A stretch of DNA of 64,000 nt from Diaminobutyricibacter sp. McL0608. GTDB lineage: Bacteria > Actinomycetota > Actinomycetes > Actinomycetales > Microbacteriaceae. The notes beneath the pieces are model-generated. The model did not search any database and was not told where the DNA came from. It saw only the letters and a list, made by a program, of their open reading frames with translations. Location of the stretch: positions 3,596,001 through 3,660,000 of the forward strand of contig NZ_CP154826.1 in NCBI RefSeq assembly GCF_039613825.1. The letters are read 5' to 3'. This document shows, in pieces, positions 17,400 to 25,823 of the stretch. Numbering within the stretch: the stretch's first letter is position 1; each line of letters opens with the position of its first letter. Both the position numbers and the translations under genes were made by a program.

Positions 17400-18923
17400 T
17401 CACGCCTGAGGGGTAAGCAGAATTTCGGTCCAGGAGACTGCGGGTAGTTCGATCCGCAGGACACCACCTTCGGCGGCGATGGTGGTGTTCTCGGCAAGCC
17501 CAACGCGGTCCGGGTTCTCGAGGGTGTTCGACGCGTTGATATCGTTGTCGCTCAGCGTTCGCGCAGTGACTATGAACGCGTCGAGGTCGAGCCGGCCGGC
17601 CAGATCGATCTCGAGAGACGCGCCCTCATCCGTCGACCGGTTGACCGCGAAGAGTGCGATCTTGCCCGTGCCTTCGTCAAGGCTCGCCACGGCGTCGATG
17701 AGAGGGACGTCGCCGAACTTCTCGGTCTCGTATGTGCCGCTCACCGGGGTCACGTCGAGCGCGACGCCTCTGGCATTGTGGGCGGTCGCGGCGAATGGGT
17801 AGAACGTGGTCTGACGCCACGATGTACCGCCCGGCTCGGTCATAATCGGGGCGATCACATTCACGAGTTGCGCGAGTGACGCGCTGGTGACCCGGTCCGC
17901 GTGCTTCAGCAGCGTGATCAGCAGGCTACCGAAGACGACGGCGTCGGCTACCGAGTACTCGTCTTCCAGCAGCCGCGGGGCTATCGGCCAGTTGTCGACA
18001 CCGGTGATCTTGTCCACGTTCTCGTAACGGCTGTTGTACCAGATGTTCCACTCGTCGAACGAGATATCGATCGTCTTGTCGCTTCCGCGCACGGCCCTGA
18101 CATGGTCGGCGGTCGCGACGACGCTGCGGATGAAGTGTTCCATGTCGACACCCGAGGCGAGAAAGCTTCCGAGGTCACCCGTGTTCTCGTAGTACGCGTG
18201 GCACGAGATGTAGTCGACGGCGTCGTAGGCGTGGGTTAGCACTACCCTCTCCCATTCGGCGAAGGTGGGCATCGATGAGCTGGACGACCCGCAGATGACA
18301 AGTTCAAGACTCGGGTCGAACATCTTCATCGCCCTGGCGGTCTGCGCCGCCAGCTTGCCGTAGTCGTCGGCCGAGCGGTGTCCGAGCTGCCAGGGTCCGT
18401 CCATCTCGTTGCCGAGACACCAGATGCGGACGTCGAACGGCTCGGTGCGTCCGTTGGCCGAGCGGCGCCGCGCGAGCTCGGTGCCTTCCGCAAGGTTGGC
18501 GTACTCGAGCAGGTCGAGAGCTTCCGGAGTTCCGCGGGTACCGAGGTTCACTGCGAGCATCAGCTCACTGCCGACCTCTTCGAGCCAGCGCTTGAATTCG
18601 TGCAGGCCGATCTCGTTCGTCTCGGCAGAATGCCAGGCGAGGTCGAGTCGCCGCGGCCGCTGCTCGCGTGGACCGATGCTGTCTTCCCACTTGTAGCCGG
18701 AGACGAAGTTGCCGCCGGGGTAGCGGATCGCGGTGACCCCCAGCTCTTTGACGAGCTCGATCACGTCGGTGCGGAAGCCGTCGGCGTTTGCGAGAGGGTG
18801 ACCCGGCTCGTATATGCCGTCGTACACGGAGCGTCCCAGGTGTTCGACGAACGAGCCGAACAGCCGAGGGTTGATGGCGCCGATCGTGGCCGCCGGGTTG
18901 ATGGTGAGGTGTGCGTTATGCAT
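17400..18923 (-). CDS. abfA: GH51 alpha-L-arabinofuranosidase
   Basis: A 507-residue intracellular enzyme that removes terminal alpha-L-arabinofuranosyl units. No signal peptide. Family hallmarks: FGSFVEHLGRSVYDGIYEP near the N-terminus, YPGGNFVSGYKWEDSIGP, the acid/base glutamate in LGNEMDGPW, SCHAYYEN, and the nucleophile glutamate in SFDEWN. Length is typical. It lies 12 bases after the GH1 gene and its stop overlaps an upstream GTG of the GH93-like frame, so it is in the same operon. It would finish degrading imported arabino-oligosaccharides. Confidence 0.93.
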   Translation of the reverse strand: MHNAHLTINPAATIGAINPRLFGSFVEHLGRSVYDGIYEPGHPLANADGFRTDVIELVKELGVTAIRYPGGNFVSGYKWEDSIGPREQRPRRLDLAWHSAETNEIGLHEFKRWLEEVGSELMLAVNLGTRGTPEALDLLEYANLAEGTELARRRSANGRTEPFDVRIWCLGNEMDGPWQLGHRSADDYGKLAAQTARAMKMFDPSLELVICGSSSSSMPTFAEWERVVLTHAYDAVDYISCHAYYENTGDLGSFLASGVDMEHFIRSVVATADHVRAVRGSDKTIDISFDEWNIWYNSRYENVDKITGVDNWPIAPRLLEDEYSVADAVVFGSLLITLLKHADRVTSASLAQLVNVIAPIMTEPGGTSWRQTTFYPFAATAHNARGVALDVTPVSGTYETEKFGDVPLIDAVASLDEGTGKIALFAVNRSTDEGASLEIDLAGRLDLDAFIVTARTLSDNDINASNTLENPDRVGLAENTTIAAEGGVLRIELPAVSWTEILLTPQA

Positions 18924-18935
18924 GGATATGATCCG

Positions 18936-20225
18936 TTACGGTCGGGCGGCGAAGCGGCGGTCGGACGTGGCGTGGTGCCGATAACGGTCGGCGACCGGGT
19001 TCTTGGAGCGGACGAGAGCGGTGTCGGTTTCGATGAGGTCGTAGAGGCCCATCGTCAGGAGATGGTCACGGCGAGCGTTCTCGGTGTGGCGCCAGGTCCA
19101 TTCGTACATGTCGAACAGCGGCCACCAGGTGTACCCGACGATGCGCGTCCCTTCGGAGCGCATGGTTTCAACGAGGCCGACGGACTCGTCGAGCCACGCG
19201 ATGCGCTCTTCGACGGATCCGGTCACGCAGGTCTCTGTGACCATCACGGGAGCGCCGTACCGGAAGGAGTAGGTCTGGAGTGCGTCCCGTAGCCCGTCCA
19301 CGCCGCGATCGACCGACGGACGCGGGTCCGCGAAGCCACCGGAGTGGTGGACACCCGCCTCAAACAATTCCGTCGAGTGCCCCGGGTAATAATTGACGCC
19401 CATCACATCCGGATGCACCGGATTTTCGCGGAACCACGCGAGGGTGTTGTCGTCCACACCGCTCCGGCGCAGGACGGCCGTGAGCGGATGCTCCTCCATG
19501 ACCCGGCCGGTCACGAGGTCTTCCACCAGGTACACCTGCTCGGTGAGTCGCACAGCTTCATCCCGGTGCTCTGGCGCCTGGGTGTCTCCGACGAATTTCA
19601 TCGCCGCGTCGACGTGCACGAAGGTGGCGTTCGGTACCAGCTCAGCGATCGCCTGCTGGGTTCGCACGAACCCGCGGGCCACATTCACGGCGATGGTCGC
19701 GAAGCCGCGCGCGCCTGACAGATACGGTGGCCAGTACGCGTATTCGCCGGCGAACAACGCATGGATGACGGGCTCGTTGACCGGCGTGTAGTCCGTTGCG
19801 AAGTCGCCATAGCGTTCCGCGAAACGCGTTCCGTACTCCGCCACGTGTTCGGGGTAGTCCGGATGCGCGAACTCATCCTCGAGCCAGGTGGGCGTCCCGT
19901 AGTGCATCAGGTCGACGATCGGGGTTAGTCCGGATGCACGCATGGCTTCGAGTGCACGGTCCGTCCACGACCAGTCCCAGCGTCCCCGCTCGGGTGATAC
20001 CCGATACCACGGCACGCCCCAGCGGAGGAGATCGGCTCCGGTTGACGCACCGAGAGCGAAGTCGCTCGCGTACTGCGCGTAGTGATCGGTGAGTTCGTAC
20101 TCGTCGATCGCGCGCTCGCCGGTTCGGGTCTGGGGAACGAAGGTGTCCTCTATTCCGAGCGCGAAGTGCAGCCGCCCATCTTCGAACCAACGAGGGGCGG
20201 GGGCTGGCGGGGTCACGGTCCTCAT
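18936..20225 (-). CDS. GH1-family glycosidase
   Basis: A 429-residue cytoplasmic clan GH-A hydrolase. ATG 20225 overlaps the permease stop (ATGA). Motifs: LRWGVPWYRVSPERGRWDW, HYGTPTWLEDEF, the acid/base glutamate in DYTPVNEP, NYYPGHSTELF and the nucleophile glutamate in APVMVTETC. The TPVNEP motif and overall order fit GH1 (beta-glucosidase/galactosidase group), although it is divergent. It probably removes beta-linked sugars from imported oligosaccharides. The exact substrate is not predictable. Confidence 0.75.
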   Translation of the reverse strand: MRTVTPPAPAPRWFEDGRLHFALGIEDTFVPQTRTGERAIDEYELTDHYAQYASDFALGASTGADLLRWGVPWYRVSPERGRWDWSWTDRALEAMRASGLTPIVDLMHYGTPTWLEDEFAHPDYPEHVAEYGTRFAERYGDFATDYTPVNEPVIHALFAGEYAYWPPYLSGARGFATIAVNVARGFVRTQQAIAELVPNATFVHVDAAMKFVGDTQAPEHRDEAVRLTEQVYLVEDLVTGRVMEEHPLTAVLRRSGVDDNTLAWFRENPVHPDVMGVNYYPGHSTELFEAGVHHSGGFADPRPSVDRGVDGLRDALQTYSFRYGAPVMVTETCVTGSVEERIAWLDESVGLVETMRSEGTRIVGYTWWPLFDMYEWTWRHTENARRDHLLTMGLYDLIETDTALVRSKNPVADRYRHHATSDRRFAARP

Positions 20226-21106
20226 TTCAATCCGGTGGTGGCGACGCTCTCGATGAAGCGTCGTTGCATGATGAGGAACAGGATCGCGAGCGGGAGCACC
20301 GCGATGAGGGAGCCGGCCATCATCGTGCCGTACGGGATGATCCCGCTCGGCCCGGTCAGCAAGGTCAGTCCCGAGGTGATCGTGCCCATATCGGGACTGG
20401 TGGTGAACACCAGTGGCCACAGCAGGTCATTCCAGTTGTTCACGAAGGTGAAGATCGCCAGCGTCAGCAGTGCCGGAAGGGCGTTGGGAAGCACCACGCT
20501 CCGGAACACGCGGAATTCGCTCGCGCCGTCGATCCTCGCCGCATTGTCAAGGTCGCGTGGGAGGGCGATGAAGAACTGGCGGAGGAAGAAGATGCCGAAT
20601 GCGTCGGCCGCACGCGGGATGATCAGTCCGGCAAACGTGTTGACCCAGCCGAGGTTTCCGACAAGTTGGTAGATCGGGATCAGGGTCGCCTGGAACGGGA
20701 TCATCAAACTCGCGACGATCACGATCAGCAGCACGCGGTTGCCCCGGAAATCCAGCCGCGCGAGGGCATACGCCGCGAGCGAGTCGAAGACCAGGGCGAA
20801 AAGCGTGACCCCGCCGGCGAAGATGAAACTGTTCAGGAAAAGCCGGGCGAACGGCAGGTCGTTGAAGATCCGCACGAAATTGTCCATCGTCCAGCCGCTC
20901 GGGGCCAGCGTCGGTGGATACGCGTTTATCTCGGCGGCCGGTTTGAAAGCCGTGAACACAATGACAATCACCGGAAGCAGAACAATGAGGGTGAGCACCA
21001 CCACGGCTGCGAAGAGAAGCCAGCGACCCGCGGTGGGCCCGGCACTCGGGCGCCTCCGTGTGGAGGTACGGGTGTGGGAAGAGGCGGCGGAGGTAGCAGT
21101 GGTCAT
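20222..21106 (-). CDS. Sugar ABC transporter permease (MalG type), locus 1
   Basis: A 294-residue inner-membrane permease with six hydrophobic helices. The EAA loop reads IDGASEFRVFRSVVLPNALP, followed by LTLAIFTFVNNWNDLLWPL, the signature of CUT1 sugar permeases. It overlaps the preceding permease by one base (TGATG) and the GH1 gene by four. No ATPase gene is in the locus, so a shared ATPase of the MsiK kind is expected elsewhere. Confidence 0.93.
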   Translation of the reverse strand: MTTATSAASSHTRTSTRRRPSAGPTAGRWLLFAAVVVLTLIVLLPVIVIVFTAFKPAAEINAYPPTLAPSGWTMDNFVRIFNDLPFARLFLNSFIFAGGVTLFALVFDSLAAYALARLDFRGNRVLLIVIVASLMIPFQATLIPIYQLVGNLGWVNTFAGLIIPRAADAFGIFFLRQFFIALPRDLDNAARIDGASEFRVFRSVVLPNALPALLTLAIFTFVNNWNDLLWPLVFTTSPDMGTITSGLTLLTGPSGIIPYGTMMAGSLIAVLPLAILFLIMQRRFIESVATTGLK

Positions 21107-22056
21107 CAGCCCAGGTCCTTCTCACGTCGGCCGAAGAATCGGAATTGGATCAGGCTGAGAATGAGCGTCGCCAGCAGCAGCACGTAGGAGAGCGCCGAGG
21201 CGAGCCCGAGATCGAGCTTCTTGAAGCCCTCCTCGTAAATCTCCATGACGACGGTCTGCGTCGACCGGTAGGGGCCGCCACCGGTCATCACATAGATCTG
21301 GTCGAATGCTTGGAGCGCGGCGATCATTGCGAAAACGACCACGAAGGCCAGGGTGTTGCTGAGTTGCGGAAGCGTCACATGCAGGAAGCGCTTCCACGCT
21401 CCGGCCCCGTCGAGTCGTGCCGCCTCGTAGAGGCTGGCGGGGATCTCCTGAAGTCCGGCAATGAAGATCACCATGTAGAAACCGAAGCTCTTCCACACGG
21501 CGACCAGGACGACGGTGGGCAACGCGAGCACCGGGTCTTGCAGAACGTTGCCGAGCTGGATGCCGAGTGATCGCAGCCAGTAATTGAGCAAGCCCACTTG
21601 CGGGTCGAGCAAATACGACCAGGCGAACGCTGCGACGGCGAGCGAGACGATGAAGGGGATGAACAGGGCCGTACGAAAAATCCCACGGGCAGTGAGCAGC
21701 GGATTGTTCAGCAGGAGCGCGAGCGCGAGCGCTCCGATCAGCGCAGTCGGGGTGAAGAGGACGGCATACAACGCCGTCGTACCGAGCGTTCCGAGGATGC
21801 TTGGGTCAGTGAAGATTTGAACATAGTTGTCGAGGCCGATCCATTGCTCGACGCCGAATCCGCTGCTGTTCGTGAACGACAGCCGTAGGGCGGAAAGCAT
21901 CGGCCAGGCGACGAACGCGGTCAGGATGACCAGGGCCGGGAGCAGGAACACCAGTGCGATCCTGGCCGAGCCACGCCGCGTCCGGATCGGACCTCGGCCT
22001 CCCAAGGGTGCCGGAGGTCGATACCTCCGGTTGGGTGTTCTGACAGTCGTTGTCAT
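21106..22056 (-). CDS. Sugar ABC transporter permease (MalF type), locus 1
   Basis: A 316-residue CUT1 permease. After a basic N-terminus come six helices; the EAA loop is EAARLDGAGAWKRFLHVTLP and the motif 'IYVMTGGGPYRSTQTVVMEI' is typical of MalF-like subunits. It forms the membrane channel with the MalG-type partner encoded next. A perfect hairpin separates it from the binding-protein gene. Confidence 0.93.
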   Translation of the reverse strand: MTTTVRTPNRRYRPPAPLGGRGPIRTRRGSARIALVFLLPALVILTAFVAWPMLSALRLSFTNSSGFGVEQWIGLDNYVQIFTDPSILGTLGTTALYAVLFTPTALIGALALALLLNNPLLTARGIFRTALFIPFIVSLAVAAFAWSYLLDPQVGLLNYWLRSLGIQLGNVLQDPVLALPTVVLVAVWKSFGFYMVIFIAGLQEIPASLYEAARLDGAGAWKRFLHVTLPQLSNTLAFVVVFAMIAALQAFDQIYVMTGGGPYRSTQTVVMEIYEEGFKKLDLGLASALSYVLLLATLILSLIQFRFFGRREKDLG

Positions 22057-22074
22057 GGGTTATTTCTCCAGAGC

Positions 22075-22108
22075 GGTGGCCGCCGGGCCTCGAAGCGCGG
22101 CGGCCACC
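22075..22108 (-). terminator. Intra-operon hairpin between binding-protein and permease genes, locus 1
   Basis: GGTGGCCGCC (22075-22084) and GGCGGCCACC (22099-22108) form a perfect 10-bp stem with a 14-base loop. No T-run follows, so it more likely protects the upstream mRNA end or attenuates read-through than stops transcription fully. Confidence 0.7.
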
Positions 22109-22124
22109 GGATTGTTGGTGCTTG

Positions 22125-23390
22125 TTACTTGCTCAGCGCTAGCTGGACTTTGGCGGAGGCTGCTGTCAGCAGTGCTGAGGGGTCGCCTCCCGCCAGGGCC
22201 TTCTGTGTCGCCTCGTCGACCGCAGACAGCACGTCGACGCTGTTCGCGACGCCGGGCAGCAGCGGACGTGCCGTTCCTGAGATTGCGGTCAGGGCTGCGA
22301 CGACTGGGTTCGACGAAACGTCCGAAGCGGGGATGTCGGTGCGCAGCGGCGGCCATCCGGAGCCGAGTGACCACTTGGTAGCCACCGCCTTGGTGAAGAA
22401 GTAGTCGAAGAACTTCTTGGCAGCAGCTTGCTTGGTCGGGTCGGCCTGGGCGGTAACCGCCGCGCTGATACCGATTGCCGATGCAGCCTGCTCCTGAGGG
22501 CCGGCGGGGATGCCAGCGATTCCCCAGTCGATCTTCGCGTCGGAGGCCACTCCGGCCATCCACGGGCCACCGATTTCCATCGCGGCCTTTCCGGAACTGA
22601 ACAACTTGTCGGATCCAACGCCGTCGAGACCAGTCGGTGAGATGTGGTTCTTCGTCACCGCGTCCGCCCAGAACTTCAGCGTCTGGACGTTCGCGGCCGA
22701 ATCGACGGCCGACTTGTTGTTCTTAACGAGGTCGCCGCCATTGCCGTAGAACAAGCTCGCCCACACACCGTTACCAACGGTGGCGTGATCGGGGAGTGCG
22801 AGACCATACTGCTCAGGCTTACCATCGCCGTTCTGGTCGACGGTCAGCTTTTTGGCATCTGCCACCCACTCGTCCCAGGTGGTCGGAAAGGTGCTGATGC
22901 CGGCTTTCGTAAACAGCCCCTTGTTGTAGATCACCGAGAGCGGAACGAAGCCGGTGGGTACGCCATAGTAGGCGCCGTTGACCTTCTCCATCTCGACCGC
23001 ACGCGGGCTCAAGTTGGCGTTCCTCGTGCTGGCCTGGGCGTAGAAGTCATCCAGTTTTGCAAAGGCACCCTTCGACGCGTAAACAGGCAGGTTTTCGGCC
23101 GGAAGGGCGACGATGTCCGGACCCTTTTTCGCGGAAAGAGCAGGCAGCAGGGTGTCACCGATGACGGCCCAGGTCTTCGTCGTGGTCTTGATCGTGATCT
23201 GCTTCTGCGACTTGTTGAAGTCGTCCACGATCGTGTCCAGGACCTTACCGTCGGCCTCAGTGTAGCCGTGCCAGAACGTCAGATCGACGTGAGCGGACGA
23301 AGAGGACGTGCCTCCTGCGGAGCCTGAGCAGCCCGCGAGAGCGAGCGCGGCTCCGGCTGCGACCGCGACGGCCGCGACGAGTTTCTTCAT
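22125..23390 (-). CDS. Sugar-binding lipoprotein of ABC transporter, locus 1
   Basis: A 421-residue extracellular solute-binding protein (family 1). Signal with lipobox ALAGC (Cys about 21), then VDLTFWHGYTEADGKVLDTI and YGVPTGFVPLSVIYNKGLF, typical of CUT1 binding proteins. ATG 23390 gives the proper lipoprotein signal. It is the first structural gene of the locus, with operator repeats directly upstream. Ligand is probably an arabino-oligosaccharide, judged from the co-transcribed enzymes. Confidence 0.92.
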   Translation of the reverse strand: MKKLVAAVAVAAGAALALAGCSGSAGGTSSSSAHVDLTFWHGYTEADGKVLDTIVDDFNKSQKQITIKTTTKTWAVIGDTLLPALSAKKGPDIVALPAENLPVYASKGAFAKLDDFYAQASTRNANLSPRAVEMEKVNGAYYGVPTGFVPLSVIYNKGLFTKAGISTFPTTWDEWVADAKKLTVDQNGDGKPEQYGLALPDHATVGNGVWASLFYGNGGDLVKNNKSAVDSAANVQTLKFWADAVTKNHISPTGLDGVGSDKLFSSGKAAMEIGGPWMAGVASDAKIDWGIAGIPAGPQEQAASAIGISAAVTAQADPTKQAAAKKFFDYFFTKAVATKWSLGSGWPPLRTDIPASDVSSNPVVAALTAISGTARPLLPGVANSVDVLSAVDEATQKALAGGDPSALLTAASAKVQLALSK

Positions 23391-23437
23391 TGAATGCCTC
23401 TCTAGGGTGACCGGCGACGGCGCCAATCTACGGGTTC

Positions 23438-23463
23438 TACAACGTTGTATTTCCAACGTTGTA
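23438..23463. promoter_or_regulatory. LacI-type operator pair, locus 1
   Basis: TACAACGTTGTA (23438-23449) is a perfect 12-bp palindrome, and TCCAACGTTGTA (23452-23463) repeats it with one half-site changed. A third partial copy (ACAACGTTTG, 23477-23486) follows. They lie 48-96 bases upstream of the binding-protein start. The CG-centred palindrome is the usual shape of a LacI-family site, and the regulator gene is next to it. Confidence 0.8.
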
Positions 23464-23506
23464 TCAGAGTATAAGAACAACGTTTGCAGATTGTCAACGG
23501 CCGTTA

Positions 23507-24538
23507 TCAGTGCGTGACTGAAACCTTAACCAGGGTCGACTCCCGCTCCATCAACGAGAAGGGCACCTCAATCTGCCGAGGCGGCCCGACTGCTCCGTCG
23601 CGATCGCCGATCCGCTCGATCAATGCGGCAACAGCCTTCTCCGCAATGGCGGAGCGGCCCGGATCGATCGTGCTGAGGCTGGGCATCGCGAACTGGCTCT
23701 CGATCAGATTGTCGAAGCCGATGACTGCTACCTGCTCGGGGACCCGGATGTTAGCCTGATTCAGGACACGCAAGGCACCCAAAGCCAGTTCATCGTTCAG
23801 CGCGAAGACCGCGTCGAACGAACGTCCCGACTCGATGAGTTCTCGGGTTGCAGCAGCGCCATCGCTTCGGTGCCAGCCTTCCCGAAAAATAACGAGCTCA
23901 TCCCCCAGGCCAAGGCCGTAGTCCTTGAGTGCGCGGCGATAGCCCTCCAAGCGGAGCGCCGCGGACCCGACCGATTCGGCCGCGTGGGCGCCCAGCACTG
24001 CGATACGCCGACGACCTGCGCGGATGAGATGCTCCGTTGCTGCGTACCCACCGTTGACATTCTGCATGAGTACATGGTCGGTTGGTCCGTTGAATATCCG
24101 CTCTCCCAAGAGAACGAGCGGATATTCAACGTTCAGATGAGCGGCGTCGTCGTCGGACATTCCAAGCGGAGAGAACAGCAGCCCGTCCAGCATCGAAAGC
24201 CTGGGACCTCGCAACAGTTCAAGTTCAGCGGCTCGGTTGCCGCCCGTCTGCTCGATCAGCGTTACGAAGCCGACTTTGCGAGCGGCCTCCAGAACCGCGT
24301 CGGCCAGCTCCGCGAAGTAGCTGAAACTGAGCGAGGGAACAGCGAGGCCGATGACCCCCGTGCGGCCCGTCCGCAGGTTCCGTGCCGCGAGATTTGGTTG
24401 GTACCCCAACTCGTCGATGGCCGCCAGAACCCTTGCTCGGGTTGACTCCTTTACGAACTCGTAGCCGTTCACCACGTTGGAGACGGTCTTCACCGAGACG
24501 CCGGCAGCACCCGCCACATCTTTCAGCGTCGCGACCAT
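23507..24538 (-). CDS. LacI-family transcriptional repressor, locus 1
   Basis: A 343-residue regulator. The N-terminal helix-turn-helix reads TLKDVAGAAGVSVKTVSNVV with the hinge LGYQPNLAARNLRTGRTGVI; a periplasmic-binding-protein-like sensor domain follows (FNDELALGALRVLN, VIGFDN). ATG 24538 starts the standard LacI fold. It is upstream of and co-directional with the arabinan operon. A matching half-palindromic site lies in its own promoter region, so autoregulation is likely. Confidence 0.92.
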   Translation of the reverse strand: MVATLKDVAGAAGVSVKTVSNVVNGYEFVKESTRARVLAAIDELGYQPNLAARNLRTGRTGVIGLAVPSLSFSYFAELADAVLEAARKVGFVTLIEQTGGNRAAELELLRGPRLSMLDGLLFSPLGMSDDDAAHLNVEYPLVLLGERIFNGPTDHVLMQNVNGGYAATEHLIRAGRRRIAVLGAHAAESVGSAALRLEGYRRALKDYGLGLGDELVIFREGWHRSDGAAATRELIESGRSFDAVFALNDELALGALRVLNQANIRVPEQVAVIGFDNLIESQFAMPSLSTIDPGRSAIAEKAVAALIERIGDRDGAVGPPRQIEVPFSLMERESTLVKVSVTH

Positions 24539-24955
24539 GGGCGACCCCCTCCTTGGACGTCGAGTTTCGTTTACAACGTTGCTAGTTTCGCACACGATGC
24601 GCTGCGACTGCGGTGTCGAGTACTTGCCTTGCCTACCGGGGCAGGCTAGGCAACGTCGTCGATGGCCCGGACAACGACGAGGACCCGCAGCCCCATAAGC
24701 AAACATGGGCGCGATCGCTGTACGCGGTATGCACGCCGACGACGCCGAAGTCATTCAACGTTGCCGGTGTCGGCGGGACCGTCTTCGAGCGTCGCTGTGC
24801 AGGGTACACCGGGTATGAGGGCGGCCAGTAACGCGAACACGTCGGTCATTTCCTTCTCGGTCGGGTTGGGAACTGCAACCGATGCGCCGATCAAGATCAG
24901 GTAGGGGATCATCGCAGCCGAGCGTGCCTGGGTATCGGCTCGGCTAGGACTCACC
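24539..24955. other. Intergenic region upstream of the locus 1 repressor
   Basis: No convincing gene. It holds the repressor promoter, an operator-like site at 24572-24583 and a lone CAACGTTG core at 24756-24763. A short minus-strand frame (24751-24957) encodes a hydrophobic stretch (IPYLILIGASVAVPNPTEKE) that could be a transporter relic, but it has no supporting context. Confidence 0.5.
24572..24583. promoter_or_regulatory. Operator-like site in the repressor promoter, locus 1
   Basis: TACAACGTTGCT shares ten of twelve bases with the palindrome TACAACGTTGTA upstream of the binding-protein gene. It lies 34 bases before the repressor start, a position suited to autoregulation. Confidence 0.65.
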
Positions 24956-25204
24956 ATGGACGCGGCTGGACTTTATGTCGGACTTACACGCGGTAAACAG
25001 AACAACTCCGTCATCCTCGTGGCCCCAACCGAGACGTCCGCGAAGTCCCAACTCATCGAGATGATGCAGCGGCGAACCATCGAAGAGACGCTCCACGCGT
25101 CGCGCGCGGCCGCGCGCACCGAGCTCAACCGTGCCGCCCGAGCCGGCGTCGATATGAGAGATCGCACGACCCGCGAGAGCGTTGTGCAATCCGCGTCCCT
25201 CTGA
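24905..25204 (+). pseudogene. MobF/TraA-type relaxase-helicase, C-terminal remnant
   Basis: Open from a TAG at 24902-24904; the first ATG is 24956. It encodes MDAAGLYVGLTRGKQNN, then VAPTETSAKSQLIEMMQRR and RAAARTELNRAAR. 'YVGMTRGR' plus the trailing helical charged tail is the characteristic end of TraA/TrwC-like conjugative relaxase-helicases. The relaxase and helicase cores (well over 1000 residues) are missing. It is a footprint of a conjugative element between the two sugar loci. Confidence 0.7.
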
Positions 25205-25216
25205 CCAGGCGTCAGG

Positions 25217-25618
25217 TCAGTTGATCGCCGGACCGTTCGCGCGCAGACGTCGACCAAGAGCGTTGGCTCCATCCAGAGCGCCATCGTACGCACGATAACG
25301 AAGGAGTGCGACGCCGAGTGAGTCAGCACATTCCCGGGCACTCGGGCGCACACCTCCGGGCACAAAGATCAGCGGGAGTCGGCCATCGTTAGCAGCGACA
25401 TTCGCGGCCCGCTCAACCGTGTCGATATCGAGGTTGGCGCGCCCGTCGTAAATCCAGGCTAGATATTGGTTGCTATAGAGATCGCAGAGGTGGCGCGCAT
25501 CTTCCCGCGCGATCAGGGTTTCGACCGTGCCGAGATAGACCATCCACTCACGACATAGCTCGACCGCGGCTGCGCCTGAGACGCCATACGGCCTTGGTGG
25601 TGGTGGCTCAATCTTCAC
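25217..25618 (-). CDS. Hypothetical protein of mobile-element type
   Basis: A 133-residue protein starting MKIEPPPPRPYGVSGAAAVE. It contains CREWMVYLG, DLYSNQYLAWIYDGRANLD and a C-terminal LIFVPGGVRPSARECADSLG then ALLRYRAYDGALDGAN. The last part resembles the tail of Mrr/restriction-endonuclease-like folds. Similar short proteins occur in actinobacterial conjugative elements as far as I recall. It converges with the relaxase remnant and their ends are 12 bases apart, consistent with a shared mobile origin. Confidence 0.5.
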   Translation of the reverse strand: MKIEPPPPRPYGVSGAAAVELCREWMVYLGTVETLIAREDARHLCDLYSNQYLAWIYDGRANLDIDTVERAANVAANDGRLPLIFVPGGVRPSARECADSLGVALLRYRAYDGALDGANALGRRLRANGPAIN

Positions 25619-25823
25619 GCCTTAAGGTTGCACCCAACTACCGAAACTTGCAGAAATGGTCCCCCCGATCAGATGGATGACTCCCGCTTGACGCCATCGT
25701 CTTTCCCGACTCCGCCGATGCGTGCATGACGTCGACCATCCACAGGCATTTGGCGGGGCGCGCGACTGAATTGAGGGACGGGGCGCGGCGGCCGACTCGA
25801 ACGACCGGCGCGCCCCGCGTCTG

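Noticed and set aside
24751-24957. Short minus-strand frame with a hydrophobic stretch
   Set aside because: A transporter relic is possible, but there is no family motif, and it overlaps the relaxase remnant start and an operator-like site.
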